NCBI RefSeq assembly: GCF_013364215.1
Contig: NZ_CP054923.1
Location: 3,906,001 to 3,970,000, forward strand
Source of the DNA: Verrucosispora sp. NA02020
GTDB lineage: Bacteria; Actinomycetota; Actinomycetes; Mycobacteriales; Micromonosporaceae
Reading direction: 5' to 3'
DNA length: 64,000 nt
Translations under genes and position numbers: made by a program
The notes under the pieces: model-generated
The model's input: only the letters and a program-made list of their open reading frames with translations
Databases searched by the model: none
What the model was told of the DNA's origin: nothing
Shown here: positions 1 to 8,487 of the stretch, in pieces
Layout of the letters: every line of letters begins with the position of its first letter
Numbering within the stretch: the stretch's first letter is position 1

Positions 1-1370
1 CGGGGCGGTTCCGCCGGCAGGGTACGCCCGACCAGCGCGAAGCCGTCGCCGAGCAGATCGTCGAGCAGGCGGGGCGTCGGATCGCCGCCGACAGCCACCC
101 GGGGCTGCGGGAACATCGTCCCGACGGCACCGTCGCGCCGGCCGCCGGCGAACAGCCCACGCGCGTACGCGGGCAGCGGCTTGAACTCGAAGTGCCGCAC
201 GAAACGGCGTACCCGGGGCACGGTCTGCACGGCCCGCAGCACGCTGTCGCGTACCCACGCGGCCCGGCGACTACTGGCCAGGAACACCCGACCCAGGCGG
301 ACGCTCGTCTCCGCCATCGCCGCCGTGTGCGGCCGACGTTCCGTCTCGTACGTGTCGAGCAGCGCCGGGTCGGCCTCGCCGGCCAGCACCAGCGCCAGTT
401 TCCAGGTCAGGTTCGCCGCGTCCCGCAGTCCGCTGCACAGCCCCTGCCCGAGGAACGGCGGCATCTGGTGCGCGGCGTCGCCCAGCAGGAACACCCGTCC
501 CTCCCGCCACCGGGTGGCGATGAGATGGTGGAACGTGTACACCACGGCGCGGGTGACGGTGAAGCGGTCCGGGTCCACGTACGGCGACACCAGCTCGGCG
601 ATCTTCGCCGGTTGCCGCATGTCGTCCTCGGTCTCGCCCGGCTGGAGCATGAACTCCGCCCGGTAACTGCCCCGCGACCCGGGTGAGACGAACGCCGGAC
701 GCCGCCAGTCGCAGACGAAGGTGGTGTGCGGCGCCCGGATCCCGTCCGACGCCACGTCCCCGGAGACCGCCAGCCACGGCTCGGCGTAACTCGCGCCGGC
801 GAGCGGGATCCGCACCGCCGTGCGGGTGGTGCTCCGGGCACCGTCGCAGCCGAGCACGAACCGGGCCCGCACCGGGTACGACCGGTCGGCGACCACGTCC
901 CGCAACACCAGGTCGGCCCCGCCCTCGTCCTGCCGCAGGTCGACCAGTTCCGTGCCGAGACGCAGCGTCACGTGGTCGAACCGCTCCAGCCCGGTACGCA
1001 GAGCCTGCTCCAGCAACGGCTGGTCGAAGAAGTTCAGCGGCGCGTGCCCGAACCCGAAGTCCACCTCGTCGAAGGCGATGGTGGCGAACCGCCGGCCGGC
1101 GGCGTTGACGTAGTCGGCGCGTACCGGTTGGTGCAGGTCGCCGACGATCCGGTCGAGCAGACCGGCCTGCTGATAGATGCGCAGCGCCTCGTCGTCGCAG
1201 GAGAACGCGCGCGGCTGGCCGTGCGGTGCGGTGCTCCGCTCGACGACGAGCGTGCGGACGCCCCGCATCCCGAGCAGGTTCGCGGCCAGCGCACCGACCG
1301 GACCACACCCGACGATGACGACATCGACCTCCTGGACCTCGCCGGGCGACGACGACTGGGCCGGGTTCAT
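1..1370 (-). CDS. FAD-dependent aromatic monooxygenase (MhpA/PheA-TfdB type), C-terminus cut by window edge
   Basis: Seen: about 456 codons reading off the left edge without a stop. The N-terminus carries a Rossmann GxGxxG (GCGPVG, residues 21-26). A GDAAH motif that contacts FAD ribityl/phosphate lies near residue 295, followed by the GQGLCSGLRDAANLTWKL helix typical of this class. The ATG at 1370 is preceded by GAGGAACGAG, a good ribosome site. Known of the family: NAD(P)H- and FAD-dependent hydroxylation of phenolic rings in catabolism or in polyketide tailoring. Inference: cytoplasmic flavoprotein hydroxylase. It lies downstream of the SARP regulator on the same strand, about 320 bases away, so the regulator might control it. 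The substrate cannot be read from sequence. Confidence 0.85.
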   Translation of the reverse strand, partial: MNPAQSSSPGEVQEVDVVIVGCGPVGALAANLLGMRGVRTLVVERSTAPHGQPRAFSCDDEALRIYQQAGLLDRIVGDLHQPVRADYVNAAGRRFATIAFDEVDFGFGHAPLNFFDQPLLEQALRTGLERFDHVTLRLGTELVDLRQDEGGADLVLRDVVADRSYPVRARFVLGCDGARSTTRTAVRIPLAGASYAEPWLAVSGDVASDGIRAPHTTFVCDWRRPAFVSPGSRGSYRAEFMLQPGETEDDMRQPAKIAELVSPYVDPDRFTVTRAVVYTFHHLIATRWREGRVFLLGDAAHQMPPFLGQGLCSGLRDAANLTWKLALVLAGEADPALLDTYETERRPHTAAMAETSVRLGRVFLASSRRAAWVRDSVLRAVQTVPRVRRFVRHFEFKPLPAYARGLFAGGRRDGAVGTMFPQPRVAVGGDPTPRLLDDLLGDGFALVGRTLPAEPP

Positions 1371-1502
1371 CTCGTTCCTCCACACCTGGCCGCCCGGAAC
1401 GTTCGGGCGGGGACCGTTGTATGGGTCCAGCAGAGCGGGGGCGCGTGGAGGTTCTGTGGATTTCCGGTGGGGTTTTCGGCAGGTTCTGGTGCCGCGTGGG
1501 TG

Positions 1503-1576
1503 GGGTTTCCGGCAGGCCCGACCCGCTCCGGGCGGTCAGGCTTGATCCCTGCGCGGGTCGGGCCTGCCGGAAACCC
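1503..1576. terminator. 24-bp perfect inverted repeat downstream of the SARP gene
   Basis: Bases 1503-1526 and 1553-1576 are perfect reverse complements of 24 nt, separated by a 26-nt loop. The structure lies in the 319-base gap between the regulator stop (1690) and the monooxygenase start (1370). It could end regulator transcription without a U-tract, as is common in high-GC actinobacteria. It could also be an operator-like structure in front of the monooxygenase. Confidence 0.55.
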
Positions 1577-1598
1577 GACCTGGTTTGCCTGACTGGGT

Positions 1599-1671
1599 CG
1601 GGTTGGCCTGGTGGGGATCTGGCGTGGTGGTCTGGGTGGGGCGGGTTGGCCTGGTGGGGATCTGGCGTGGT
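1599..1671. repeat. 30-bp direct repeat, two perfect copies
   Basis: Bases 1599-1628 and 1642-1671 are identical, with a 43-base period. They sit in the G-rich gap between the SARP stop and the monooxygenase start. Apart from this repeat and the inverted repeat at 1503-1576, nothing else was recognised in the gap. Confidence 0.75.
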
Positions 1672-1689
1672 CGGAGTGGGTGGGGTGGG

Positions 1690-4600
1690 TCAGGGGTGGG
1701 GGAAGCGGGAGCGGAGGAGGGTGCTGCCCTGGGTGGTGGCCAGGTGGGCGCCGGTGGTGAGTGCGGTGGGGTCGCGGCGGGCGATGCCACGGATGCGGAG
1801 CAGCTCCGGCGCGAGGACCGACTCGCCCAGGCGGTCCGCCACCGACAGGCCCTCGTCGGCCAGCTCCGCCGCCGTCGACGCGTCACCCGCCGCCAGGTAC
1901 GCCTCGGCCATCGCGCTGTACGTGACGGTGCGGGTGGCCCGCAGTCCGGGCCGGTAGATGCCCTCCGCAGCGGCCCGCATCGCCGGCAGCCGGTCGTGTT
2001 CGCCGCCCCGCGCCGCCGCCCACTCCAGGAAGAAGCCGCCTGTGGTCACGAAGTGCGGCATCCCGTTGGCGGCACCGATCTCGCGGCACCGGTGCGCCGC
2101 CGCGCGGACCGTCGCCACGTCCCGTTCCTGCATGCCCATCCAGGCCGCGAAGAGTGCCGCGTTCGCCCGCCCGTACGGGTCGGCGAGCCGCTCGGCCAAC
2201 CGCTCCGCCTCGGCGATGTCCCGCCGGGCGTCCTCGGCCGCCCCGCGCAACGAGCGGACCAGAGCCCGGAAGTTGTACGCGGCCAACACCGGCAGCCGGC
2301 CGACCTGGCGGCCCAGCAGATCCGGGTCGACCGAGCACAGCCGATCGACGGCGGCGGTGAGTCGCCGGTCGGCCTCGACCAGCGCGCCGGTGAAGTAGCC
2401 GACCACCCCGCGCAGGTACTCGCCGGCAGCGGCGATCAGCCCCGTGCCGTCGTCGGCCCGGACCAGCCGCTCGGCCAGCTCGACGCAGCCGGGGTAGTCG
2501 GCCTGGTTGGCGGCCAGCTCGCCCAGCGCCCACAACGCCGGGCGCACGTCGGTCTCCGGATCGACCAGAGCCAGCAACTCCCGGGCGCGGGCACAGACCT
2601 CGTCGACGGCGTCGGCACCGACGCCGACCGTCATCTGCAACAGGGCGGCCCGGTGCAACTGGACGGCGAGTTCGGTGGCCGCCGCCGACGGCGAGGTGCC
2701 CGCGAGCGGCGACAGGCGCCGGGCCGCCCGGTCCAGGTGCCCCAGCGCGTCCTCGTACGCGAACCGCCGCGTCGCGTCGTCGGCCGCCGCCAGCGACCAG
2801 CGCAGATGGTCCTCGCCGTGCCCGAGTCCGATCGCCTGCCCGAAGTGGTGGGCCAGCTCGGCCGGGGCCACACCGCCGACCCGCTGGTACGCCAGGGCCA
2901 GCCGGGCGTGCAGGGCGGCACGTCGTGGCGGCGGCACCTGCGCGTACGCCACCTCGGCGAAGAGCGGATGCCTGAACCGCACCGCGCCCGGCCCCGCCTC
3001 GGCGACCAGCGCCGCCGCGTACGCCGCCGTCAGCCCCTCGGCGATCCGCGTCGCCGACACCTCCAGGACCGTCGCCATCGTCTGCGTGTCCAGGTCGTGC
3101 CCGGCCACGCCGAGCAGCTCCAGGCAGTCGCGGGCCGCGTCGGGCAGGTCACCGAGACGTAGTCGGACGGTGTCCCGGACACTCGGCGGCAGGTCCGCGT
3201 CGGTCGGGTCGGTGCCGGCGCGCAGCAGCTCGGTGATGAAGAACGGGTTGCCTCCGGTCCGGGTGGCCAGGCGCGCCGCCACCTGCCGGTGCGGGGGCGT
3301 GCCGGTGCGTCGGCGGACCAGGGTGGCCACGTCGGTGTCGGTCAGCCCGGCCAGCCGCAGGTGACGGAAGTCCGCGCCACGAGCCAGGTCGGCCACCGTC
3401 GCCACCAGCGCCGGGTGGTGCTCGTAGGGGCGCATCGTCGCCAGCACGAGGACCCGGGTGTCGGCCACGGTCGTGGCGAGGAACCGCAACAACAGCAGCG
3501 AGTCCGGGTCGGCGGCGTGCAGGTCGTCCAGCACCACCAGCAGTCCGGCCGCTGCGGCGACCGTCTGGACCAGGTCCGCCACCGCCTCGTACGCGCGAAA
3601 CCGCGCAGTCGGGTCGGGTGCCGCGTCGCCGGTCGACCCCTGCGCCGGTCCGGCCGCGAAGCCGTCCAGTCGGCGCGCCGACCCGGTCGCGCCCGCCTGC
3701 GGCATCGCGGCGAGTGTCCGCACCACCTGGTTCCACAGCCAGAACGGCGGTGCCTGCCCGACGTCGGGGCAGCGACCCCACACCACCGGTACGCCCCGCG
3801 CCCCGGCGTGCGCGTCGAGCGCGGCGGCGAGCGTGGTCTTGCCGATTCCCGGCTCACCCACCACGACGGCGACCCGGCCACCACCGCCGGTCGCGTCCGT
3901 CAGCGCCGCCAGCAGCCCGGTCAGCTCGACGTCCCGGCCGACCAGGGAGTCCGTCAGCGTCGCCGGAGCCGGGCCGCCCCCGCCGGTCACCGGGTGAGCC
4001 GGTCCGGGCCGGTCGGCCGGAGCGGACATGGTCGGGTCGGTCCCCACGGTCACTGGGCGGTCCTGCGCGACATTGGTGACCGGCGTGGCCGTCGGCGGCG
4101 GCACGGACTGGGTCAGGATCCGGCCGTGCAGCCCGCGTAGCTCCGCGCCAGGGTCGATCCCGTACTCGCCGGCCAGCACCCGGCGGCCCTCGTCGAAGGC
4201 GGCCAGCGCCTCGGTCTGCCGTCCGGACCGGTAGAGCGCGAGCATCAACTGGGCGCGGGCGGTCTCGCGGACCGGGTTCGCGGCCACGAAGTGTCGCAAC
4301 TCGGCGAGTACGGCGCCATGGCGTCCCGCCGCCACCGCGGCGGTGAACCGTCCCTCCTCGGCACCGAGGCGTGCCTCGGTCAGGCGGGCGGCCTCGGGAC
4401 GCACCGCCGTCAGCTCGGCCGCACCGGTCAACGGCTCACCCCGCCAGAGTGCCAGTGCCTCGGTGTAGCCCCGTTCGGCCGAGACGGCGTCGCCCGCCGC
4501 GAGCGCCTGCCCCGCGTACGCCGCCAGACGGTGGAACCGGACCGCGTCGATCTCCTCCGGCTCGACGCGCAGCTCGTACCCTCTGGGGTGGCTGCGCAGG

Positions 4601-4854
4601 ATGCGGGCCGGCTCGCGGTGGCTGCGCTGGGGCTCGACCGCACGGCGTAGCCCGGCCACATAGGTCCGGAGCGTCATCTCGCCGCTGGCCGGCGGTCGGC
4701 CGTCCCAGAGCGCGTCGACCAGCCAGTCGGCGGCGACGAACCGGTTCGGGCGCAGCAGGAAGAGCGCGAGCAGCGCCCGCTGCTTCGGCCCTCCGAGCGG
4801 CACGGTGTGCCCGTCCCGGACGGCCTCCAGCGGTCCCAACATGCGGAACTGCAC
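1690..4854 (-). CDS. SARP/AfsR-type transcriptional regulator with BTAD and AAA ATPase domains
   Basis: Seen: about 1054 residues starting VQFRMLGPLEAVRDG, the usual opening of the OmpR-like winged helix of SARP proteins (residues ~1-95). A bacterial transcriptional activation domain follows (~100-250). An ATPase has Walker A GEPGIGKTT near residue 333 and Walker B LLVVLDDLHAADP near 440. The C-terminal half is rich in Ala/Leu helices of TPR type. No C-terminal LuxR helix-turn-helix is visible. I chose the GTG at 4854 because family members begin here; an in-frame upstream start at 4953 would add 33 unlikely residues. Known: such proteins activate secondary-metabolite or catabolic genes. Inference: cytoplasmic activator, divergent from the SRPBCC gene across about 130 bases. 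Confidence 0.85.
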   Translation of the reverse strand: MQFRMLGPLEAVRDGHTVPLGGPKQRALLALFLLRPNRFVAADWLVDALWDGRPPASGEMTLRTYVAGLRRAVEPQRSHREPARILRSHPRGYELRVEPEEIDAVRFHRLAAYAGQALAAGDAVSAERGYTEALALWRGEPLTGAAELTAVRPEAARLTEARLGAEEGRFTAAVAAGRHGAVLAELRHFVAANPVRETARAQLMLALYRSGRQTEALAAFDEGRRVLAGEYGIDPGAELRGLHGRILTQSVPPPTATPVTNVAQDRPVTVGTDPTMSAPADRPGPAHPVTGGGGPAPATLTDSLVGRDVELTGLLAALTDATGGGGRVAVVVGEPGIGKTTLAAALDAHAGARGVPVVWGRCPDVGQAPPFWLWNQVVRTLAAMPQAGATGSARRLDGFAAGPAQGSTGDAAPDPTARFRAYEAVADLVQTVAAAAGLLVVLDDLHAADPDSLLLLRFLATTVADTRVLVLATMRPYEHHPALVATVADLARGADFRHLRLAGLTDTDVATLVRRRTGTPPHRQVAARLATRTGGNPFFITELLRAGTDPTDADLPPSVRDTVRLRLGDLPDAARDCLELLGVAGHDLDTQTMATVLEVSATRIAEGLTAAYAAALVAEAGPGAVRFRHPLFAEVAYAQVPPPRRAALHARLALAYQRVGGVAPAELAHHFGQAIGLGHGEDHLRWSLAAADDATRRFAYEDALGHLDRAARRLSPLAGTSPSAAATELAVQLHRAALLQMTVGVGADAVDEVCARARELLALVDPETDVRPALWALGELAANQADYPGCVELAERLVRADDGTGLIAAAGEYLRGVVGYFTGALVEADRRLTAAVDRLCSVDPDLLGRQVGRLPVLAAYNFRALVRSLRGAAEDARRDIAEAERLAERLADPYGRANAALFAAWMGMQERDVATVRAAAHRCREIGAANGMPHFVTTGGFFLEWAAARGGEHDRLPAMRAAAEGIYRPGLRATRTVTYSAMAEAYLAAGDASTAAELADEGLSVADRLGESVLAPELLRIRGIARRDPTALTTGAHLATTQGSTLLRSRFPHP

Positions 4855-4984
4855 CTGACCACCACACTGTCCGGTCCCCACCCTGGCCGGGTCGAGTATG
4901 CCAGTCGTCCGCACCTCGACCGGTCCGTGCTTCCCGACCGGATCCTGCGCCACGGCAGCCGGTGAGGACGTGGCAGGATGAGGC

Positions 4985-5461
4985 GTGCCCGGTGATCGGA
5001 CAGCGTCGATTGCGTTCGAGACGGTCGGCGTCGTCGCGTCGTCGCCGGACGAGGTCTACCGCCACCTGACCGACCCGCACAGCTATGTCGGCCTGTCGCC
5101 GCTGATCGTGGCGGTCACGGACGTGCGCACCGGCCAGGACGCCGACGGCCGCCCGGTCACCGACTACGTCGCCGTCGAACGGTTCCGGATGGTCGGTCCG
5201 CTGCGCTGGGACAACCCCATCCGGGTACGGATGGTGGCGACCCGTCCCGGACGCCAGATCATCAGCGACGTGCGGAGCCCGGGGTGGGTCCGCCTGCGCG
5301 CGGTGGTCGACCTGACGCCCGAGGCCGGCGGTACGCGGATCCGGGAGTCGGTCACCGCCGACGCCCCACTGCCGCTACGGCGTTTCGTGGCGGGGCAGGC
5401 ACGTCGGGTCGCGGCGTACCGGGCGGCCGAGCTGGCCCGCCGCATGGCGTCCCGGCCCTGA
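4985..5461 (+). CDS. SRPBCC (START-like) family protein
   Basis: Seen: 158 residues with the helix-grip fold pattern. An amphipathic first strand (ASIAFETVGVVASSPDEVYRHLTDP) leads to alternating strands and a long C-terminal helix (RRFVAGQARRVAAYRAAELARRM). The GTG start follows a GGATGAGG ribosome site. Known: SRPBCC proteins bind hydrophobic small molecules; subgroups are polyketide cyclases or lipid-binding proteins. Inference: a small cytoplasmic ligand-binding protein. It faces the SARP gene and runs convergently into the STM4011 gene, 34 bases past its stop. No catalytic residues can be assigned. Confidence 0.75.
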   Translation: MPGDRTASIAFETVGVVASSPDEVYRHLTDPHSYVGLSPLIVAVTDVRTGQDADGRPVTDYVAVERFRMVGPLRWDNPIRVRMVATRPGRQIISDVRSPGWVRLRAVVDLTPEAGGTRIRESVTADAPLPLRRFVAGQARRVAAYRAAELARRMASRP

Positions 5462-5495
5462 CCGCAGGTCCACCGCCGACCCGGGTCGCTCCTGG

Positions 5496-6365
5496 TCAGA
5501 GCGCCCCGACCCGCCTTCCCGGCCAGCCTGCCGGAATGCGTTCCAGCACCCCGCCCGCGAAGACGTCCCGCAACCCCAACGGCTTGAGGTGGACGTAGCC
5601 GATGTGGCAGTCGCAGATCGCGTTGCTGCACGGCCGGGGCGTCAACGCGGCCCGCCAGGATCCGTCGTACAGGTTGCCGATCGGCGTGTCGATGAAGTGG
5701 CAGCGGCGGACCGTGCCGTCGCCGAGCACGGAGACGGCGGTCTCCCCGGCGTGGCAGGGCCGGTCCAGGGACACGTGCGGGCGCACGCTGTAGCCGAAGT
5801 GCGGGTCCACCTCCGTCCACGTCGCCTCCTCGGCGGCGTCGTAGCGCCGCCCCTCGGCGGCGTTGACCCAGAGGTAGACCTCGTCGGGCAGCAGGGCCCG
5901 CAGCGCCCGCGCCTCGGCCAGGTGCTCGGGTAGGCCGACCACCCCGACCGAGTACCGGACACCCAGCTCGGCCAGGCGGGCACACCGTCTCAGGAACCGC
6001 TCCCGGGTGACCTGCCCGGGATGGTACGTGGTCCAGAGCGCGGCGGCGCGCGGATCGGCGTCGGCGAGCCAGTCCACCCGGGCCGCCAGGTTGGTCTGGA
6101 TGACCACCCGCTCCACGTGCGGCAGATGGGACAGCGACACCATCGCGTCCCGGTACCAGCGTCGGGTCAGCCCCTCGCCCCAGGGCGTGAACAGCACCGA
6201 CAGCCGTACGTCGGTGGTCGCGGTCACCCAGTCGGTGAACCGCGCCAACGCCTCCCGATCGGCGCGGAGCAGCTCCGGCGGGTCCCGACGCTTGGCGAAG
6301 GGGCAGTACGGACAGTCGTAGTTGCAGCTCGCCAGCGGGCCACGGTAGAGGATCGCCAGGTTCAT
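5496..6365 (-). CDS. STM4011-family radical SAM protein
   Basis: Seen: 289 residues. The radical-SAM cluster motif CX3CX2C is near the N-terminus (C14, C18, C21, in CNYDCPYC). Further cysteines occur late in the protein: RPCHAG, RRCHF and CSNAICDCH. These could hold an auxiliary Fe-S cluster of twitch/SPASM type. The start overlaps the previous gene by ATGA, so translation is coupled. Known: STM4011 is a family of unknown function named after a Salmonella locus, found beside STM4012-STM4015. Inference: a cytoplasmic enzyme cleaving S-adenosylmethionine to start a radical reaction on an unknown substrate. It is the last gene of a six-gene minus-strand operon. Confidence 0.88.
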   Translation of the reverse strand: MNLAILYRGPLASCNYDCPYCPFAKRRDPPELLRADREALARFTDWVTATTDVRLSVLFTPWGEGLTRRWYRDAMVSLSHLPHVERVVIQTNLAARVDWLADADPRAAALWTTYHPGQVTRERFLRRCARLAELGVRYSVGVVGLPEHLAEARALRALLPDEVYLWVNAAEGRRYDAAEEATWTEVDPHFGYSVRPHVSLDRPCHAGETAVSVLGDGTVRRCHFIDTPIGNLYDGSWRAALTPRPCSNAICDCHIGYVHLKPLGLRDVFAGGVLERIPAGWPGRRVGAL

Positions 6366-7690
6366 CGCGGCACGTACCCGGCCATCGCGTGCTGCACCTC
6401 GGCGGAGGTCAACCAGGGGCCGACGGCGTCCGACCGGGCCAGGCCCGAGGGGGTGAGCCAGAGCCCGCCGTCGGTGGCCCAGCCCCGCTCGACCAGCCGG
6501 TCGAGCTGCGGGAAGTCCTCGCCCGGCAGGCGACCGAACCGGGCCAGGTAGGCGTCCGGGTCGACCCCGTCGACCCGCAGCAGCGACTTCAGCAGCCACC
6601 GACGGCGCTGCTCGGTGCCGTCGAGGTGGTACCCGAACTCGGCGTACCGGAAGTCGTCGGCCGGTCGGGCCAGGTAGTCGTCGAGCACCGCACGCACCTG
6701 CGAGACGCTCACCGCGTAGTCGAAGGAGTAGTGCAACGCGGTGGTGTACGAGCGGGCACCGCAGCCCAGGCCGACCATCCCGTCGTCCTGGCAGCAGTAG
6801 TCGGGGCCGTCCGGAGCCGGCACGTCGGCCCGACGGAACTGGCGCATTGACTCCTGCCGGTAGCCGGCCGCGCCGAGCGTCTCCACGGCCTGCCGGTAGA
6901 GCGCGAGGCGCTGCGCGTCCCAGTCCGCGCGGGCGTGCGTGCGTCGGCCCAGCCCGGTGAGCGGCCGGACGTAGAGCGGGTAGAGGTACAACTCCTCGGG
7001 ACGCCACGCCAGCGCCGCGTCGAGGCTCTCCCGCCAGGTGTCGGCCGTCTGCCCGTCGATGCCGTAGATCAGGTCGATGTTGAGCACCGGGACGCGGGCG
7101 TCGCGGATCGCCGCCAGCGCCGCCTCCACCTCCTCGCGCCGCTGCGGTCGACCGGCGGCACGGGCCTCGACGTCGAGGAAGCTCTGCACCCCGATGCTGA
7201 CCCGGGTGGTGCCGAACGCGGCCAGCACCGCGAGCCGGTCCGGCGTCGCGGTGGCCGGCGAGGTCTCCACCGACAGCGGTACGCCGGGCAGCCGCGCCCC
7301 GAGGATCGTGGTGGCGATGCCGAACAGCTCGGTCAGCTCGTCGGCGGTCAGATAGGTGGGGGTCCCGCCGCCGAAGGCCGCACGGGCGTACCCGGTCGAG
7401 CCGCCGAGCGCCTCGGCGGTCTGCTCGGCCTGCCGACGAAGCTGCCGCAGGTAGGCGGTGACCTGCTCGGCGGGCGCGTTGGCCCGGGTGAACAGGTTGC
7501 AGAACCCGCAGCGCATCTCGCAGAACGGCACGTGCAGATAGAGGAAGAGGGCGTCGCGTGCCTGTTCCCGCCACACGTCGGTCAACGACGGACGGGGGCG
7601 CAACGCGCGGTACGAGGTCTTGTGCGGGTAGGCGTAGAGGTACTGCTGGTACGGCGAACCGTCCAGGCCCACGTCGGTGCTGGTCACCAT
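6362..7690 (-). CDS. STM4012-family radical SAM protein (HemN/HemW-like)
   Basis: Seen: 442 residues with LHVPFCEMRCGFC holding the 4Fe-4S cysteines C57, C61 and C64. A HemW-like barrel follows, with GGGTPTYL, a VSIGVQSF motif and NIDLIYGIDGQT, then a C-terminal wing. ATG at 7690 lies inside the end of the upstream gene (7-base overlap, ATGGTGA); the stop overlaps the next start by ATGA. Known: related to oxygen-independent coproporphyrinogen oxidase-like proteins, but STM4012 members have no assigned function and should not be called HemN. Inference: acts with the other radical-SAM enzyme and the ATP-grasp protein on one substrate. Confidence 0.9.
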   Translation of the reverse strand: MVTSTDVGLDGSPYQQYLYAYPHKTSYRALRPRPSLTDVWREQARDALFLYLHVPFCEMRCGFCNLFTRANAPAEQVTAYLRQLRRQAEQTAEALGGSTGYARAAFGGGTPTYLTADELTELFGIATTILGARLPGVPLSVETSPATATPDRLAVLAAFGTTRVSIGVQSFLDVEARAAGRPQRREEVEAALAAIRDARVPVLNIDLIYGIDGQTADTWRESLDAALAWRPEELYLYPLYVRPLTGLGRRTHARADWDAQRLALYRQAVETLGAAGYRQESMRQFRRADVPAPDGPDYCCQDDGMVGLGCGARSYTTALHYSFDYAVSVSQVRAVLDDYLARPADDFRYAEFGYHLDGTEQRRRWLLKSLLRVDGVDPDAYLARFGRLPGEDFPQLDRLVERGWATDGGLWLTPSGLARSDAVGPWLTSAEVQHAMAGYVPR

Positions 7691-8487
7691 TCTCCAGGGT
7701 GCAGGGTGAAGTGCGCGTACGGGACGGTCCACACCACGTCGTGGCCGAACCGGTGGCCGGTGTGCCCGTCCTCGCCGTACGCGGTGCCGTGGTCGGAGCA
7801 GATGATCGTGAAAACCGGCCGCCCTCGGCCGCTGACCAGGCCGAACAGCCGCTCCATCCGGCCGTCCACGTACTCCAGGGCGGCGGCGTGGCTGGACAGG
7901 TCGTCGTCCTGCGCGCCGGGCAGGTGGTGCCGGTTCGGCTGGTGCAGGGCGGCCACGTTGAGGAAGGTGAACAGCGGCCGGGTCGGCGGCACGTCGGCCA
8001 CCACCGCCGCCAGCCGGTCGAGTTGGGCGTCCACGCAGGTGGGCGACGTGACGCCGAACTCCGGCTCCCAGTGCGCCTCGCGGAACAACCCCGGCAGGAC
8101 CGCCCCGAGCGGGCTCCGCAGGTTGAAGAAGCCGACGCCGCCCAGGCAGAGTGTGTGGTAGCCGACGTCGGCGAGGGCGGTCGGCAGGTCCGGGGCGTCG
8201 AACACCCACGTGTCGGCACCGGAGGTCTCGCTGCCCGGGAAGGCCGCCGCGTACAGCCGTTCGTGTCGACCCGGGGGCACCGGCGTGGGCAGGAACCCGG
8301 CGAAGAAGGCGTGGTGCGCGGCGTAGGTGAAGCTGGCCGGGGAGTGCCGGCGTTCCCACCGGCCGCCCGGCAGCGCCCGCGTCAGGTGCGGTGTCCGGCC
8401 CGCCGCCGCCAGCTCGGACGCCACGTCGTAGCGCAGCGTGTCGAGGGTGACCAGCAGCAGGTCGTGGCTTCCGATCAGGCTCCGCAC
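7684..8487 (-). CDS. STM4013/SEN3800-family hydrolase (alkaline phosphatase/sulfatase fold)
   Basis: Seen: 267 residues. The metal-binding first strand is LLLVTLDTLRYD (D16). SPASFTYAAHHAFFAG offers T54 as nucleophile, and a second metal site is ICSDHGTAYGEDGHTGH. There is no CxPSR formylglycine motif, so it is not a classical sulfatase. I chose GTG 8487 because a strong GGAGGTGG lies 4 bases upstream; an upstream ATG at 8532 would lie deep inside the preceding gene. It overlaps STM4014 by 13 bases. No signal peptide, so it is probably cytoplasmic. Inference: a phospho- or sulfo-transfer/hydrolysis step in the same pathway as its neighbours. Confidence 0.85.
   Translation of the reverse strand: MRSLIGSHDLLLVTLDTLRYDVASELAAAGRTPHLTRALPGGRWERRHSPASFTYAAHHAFFAGFLPTPVPPGRHERLYAAAFPGSETSGADTWVFDAPDLPTALADVGYHTLCLGGVGFFNLRSPLGAVLPGLFREAHWEPEFGVTSPTCVDAQLDRLAAVVADVPPTRPLFTFLNVAALHQPNRHHLPGAQDDDLSSHAAALEYVDGRMERLFGLVSGRGRPVFTIICSDHGTAYGEDGHTGHRFGHDVVWTVPYAHFTLHPGEW

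Noticed and set aside
271..1383. Long minus-strand frame of 370 codons over the monooxygenase
   Set aside because: Arg/Gly/Pro-rich composition with no domain. The neighbouring frame starting at 1370 gives a clean FAD monooxygenase; this is a GC-skew shadow.
1585..3162. 525-codon plus-strand frame opposite the SARP gene
   Set aside because: Low-complexity Arg/Gly/Val translation and no ribosome site. The minus strand encodes an excellent multi-domain regulator.
6362..7690. Annotation of the HemW-like gene as coproporphyrinogen III oxidase (hemN)
   Set aside because: The operon context and sequence fit STM4012. Heme genes are absent nearby and the family is not a proven HemN.
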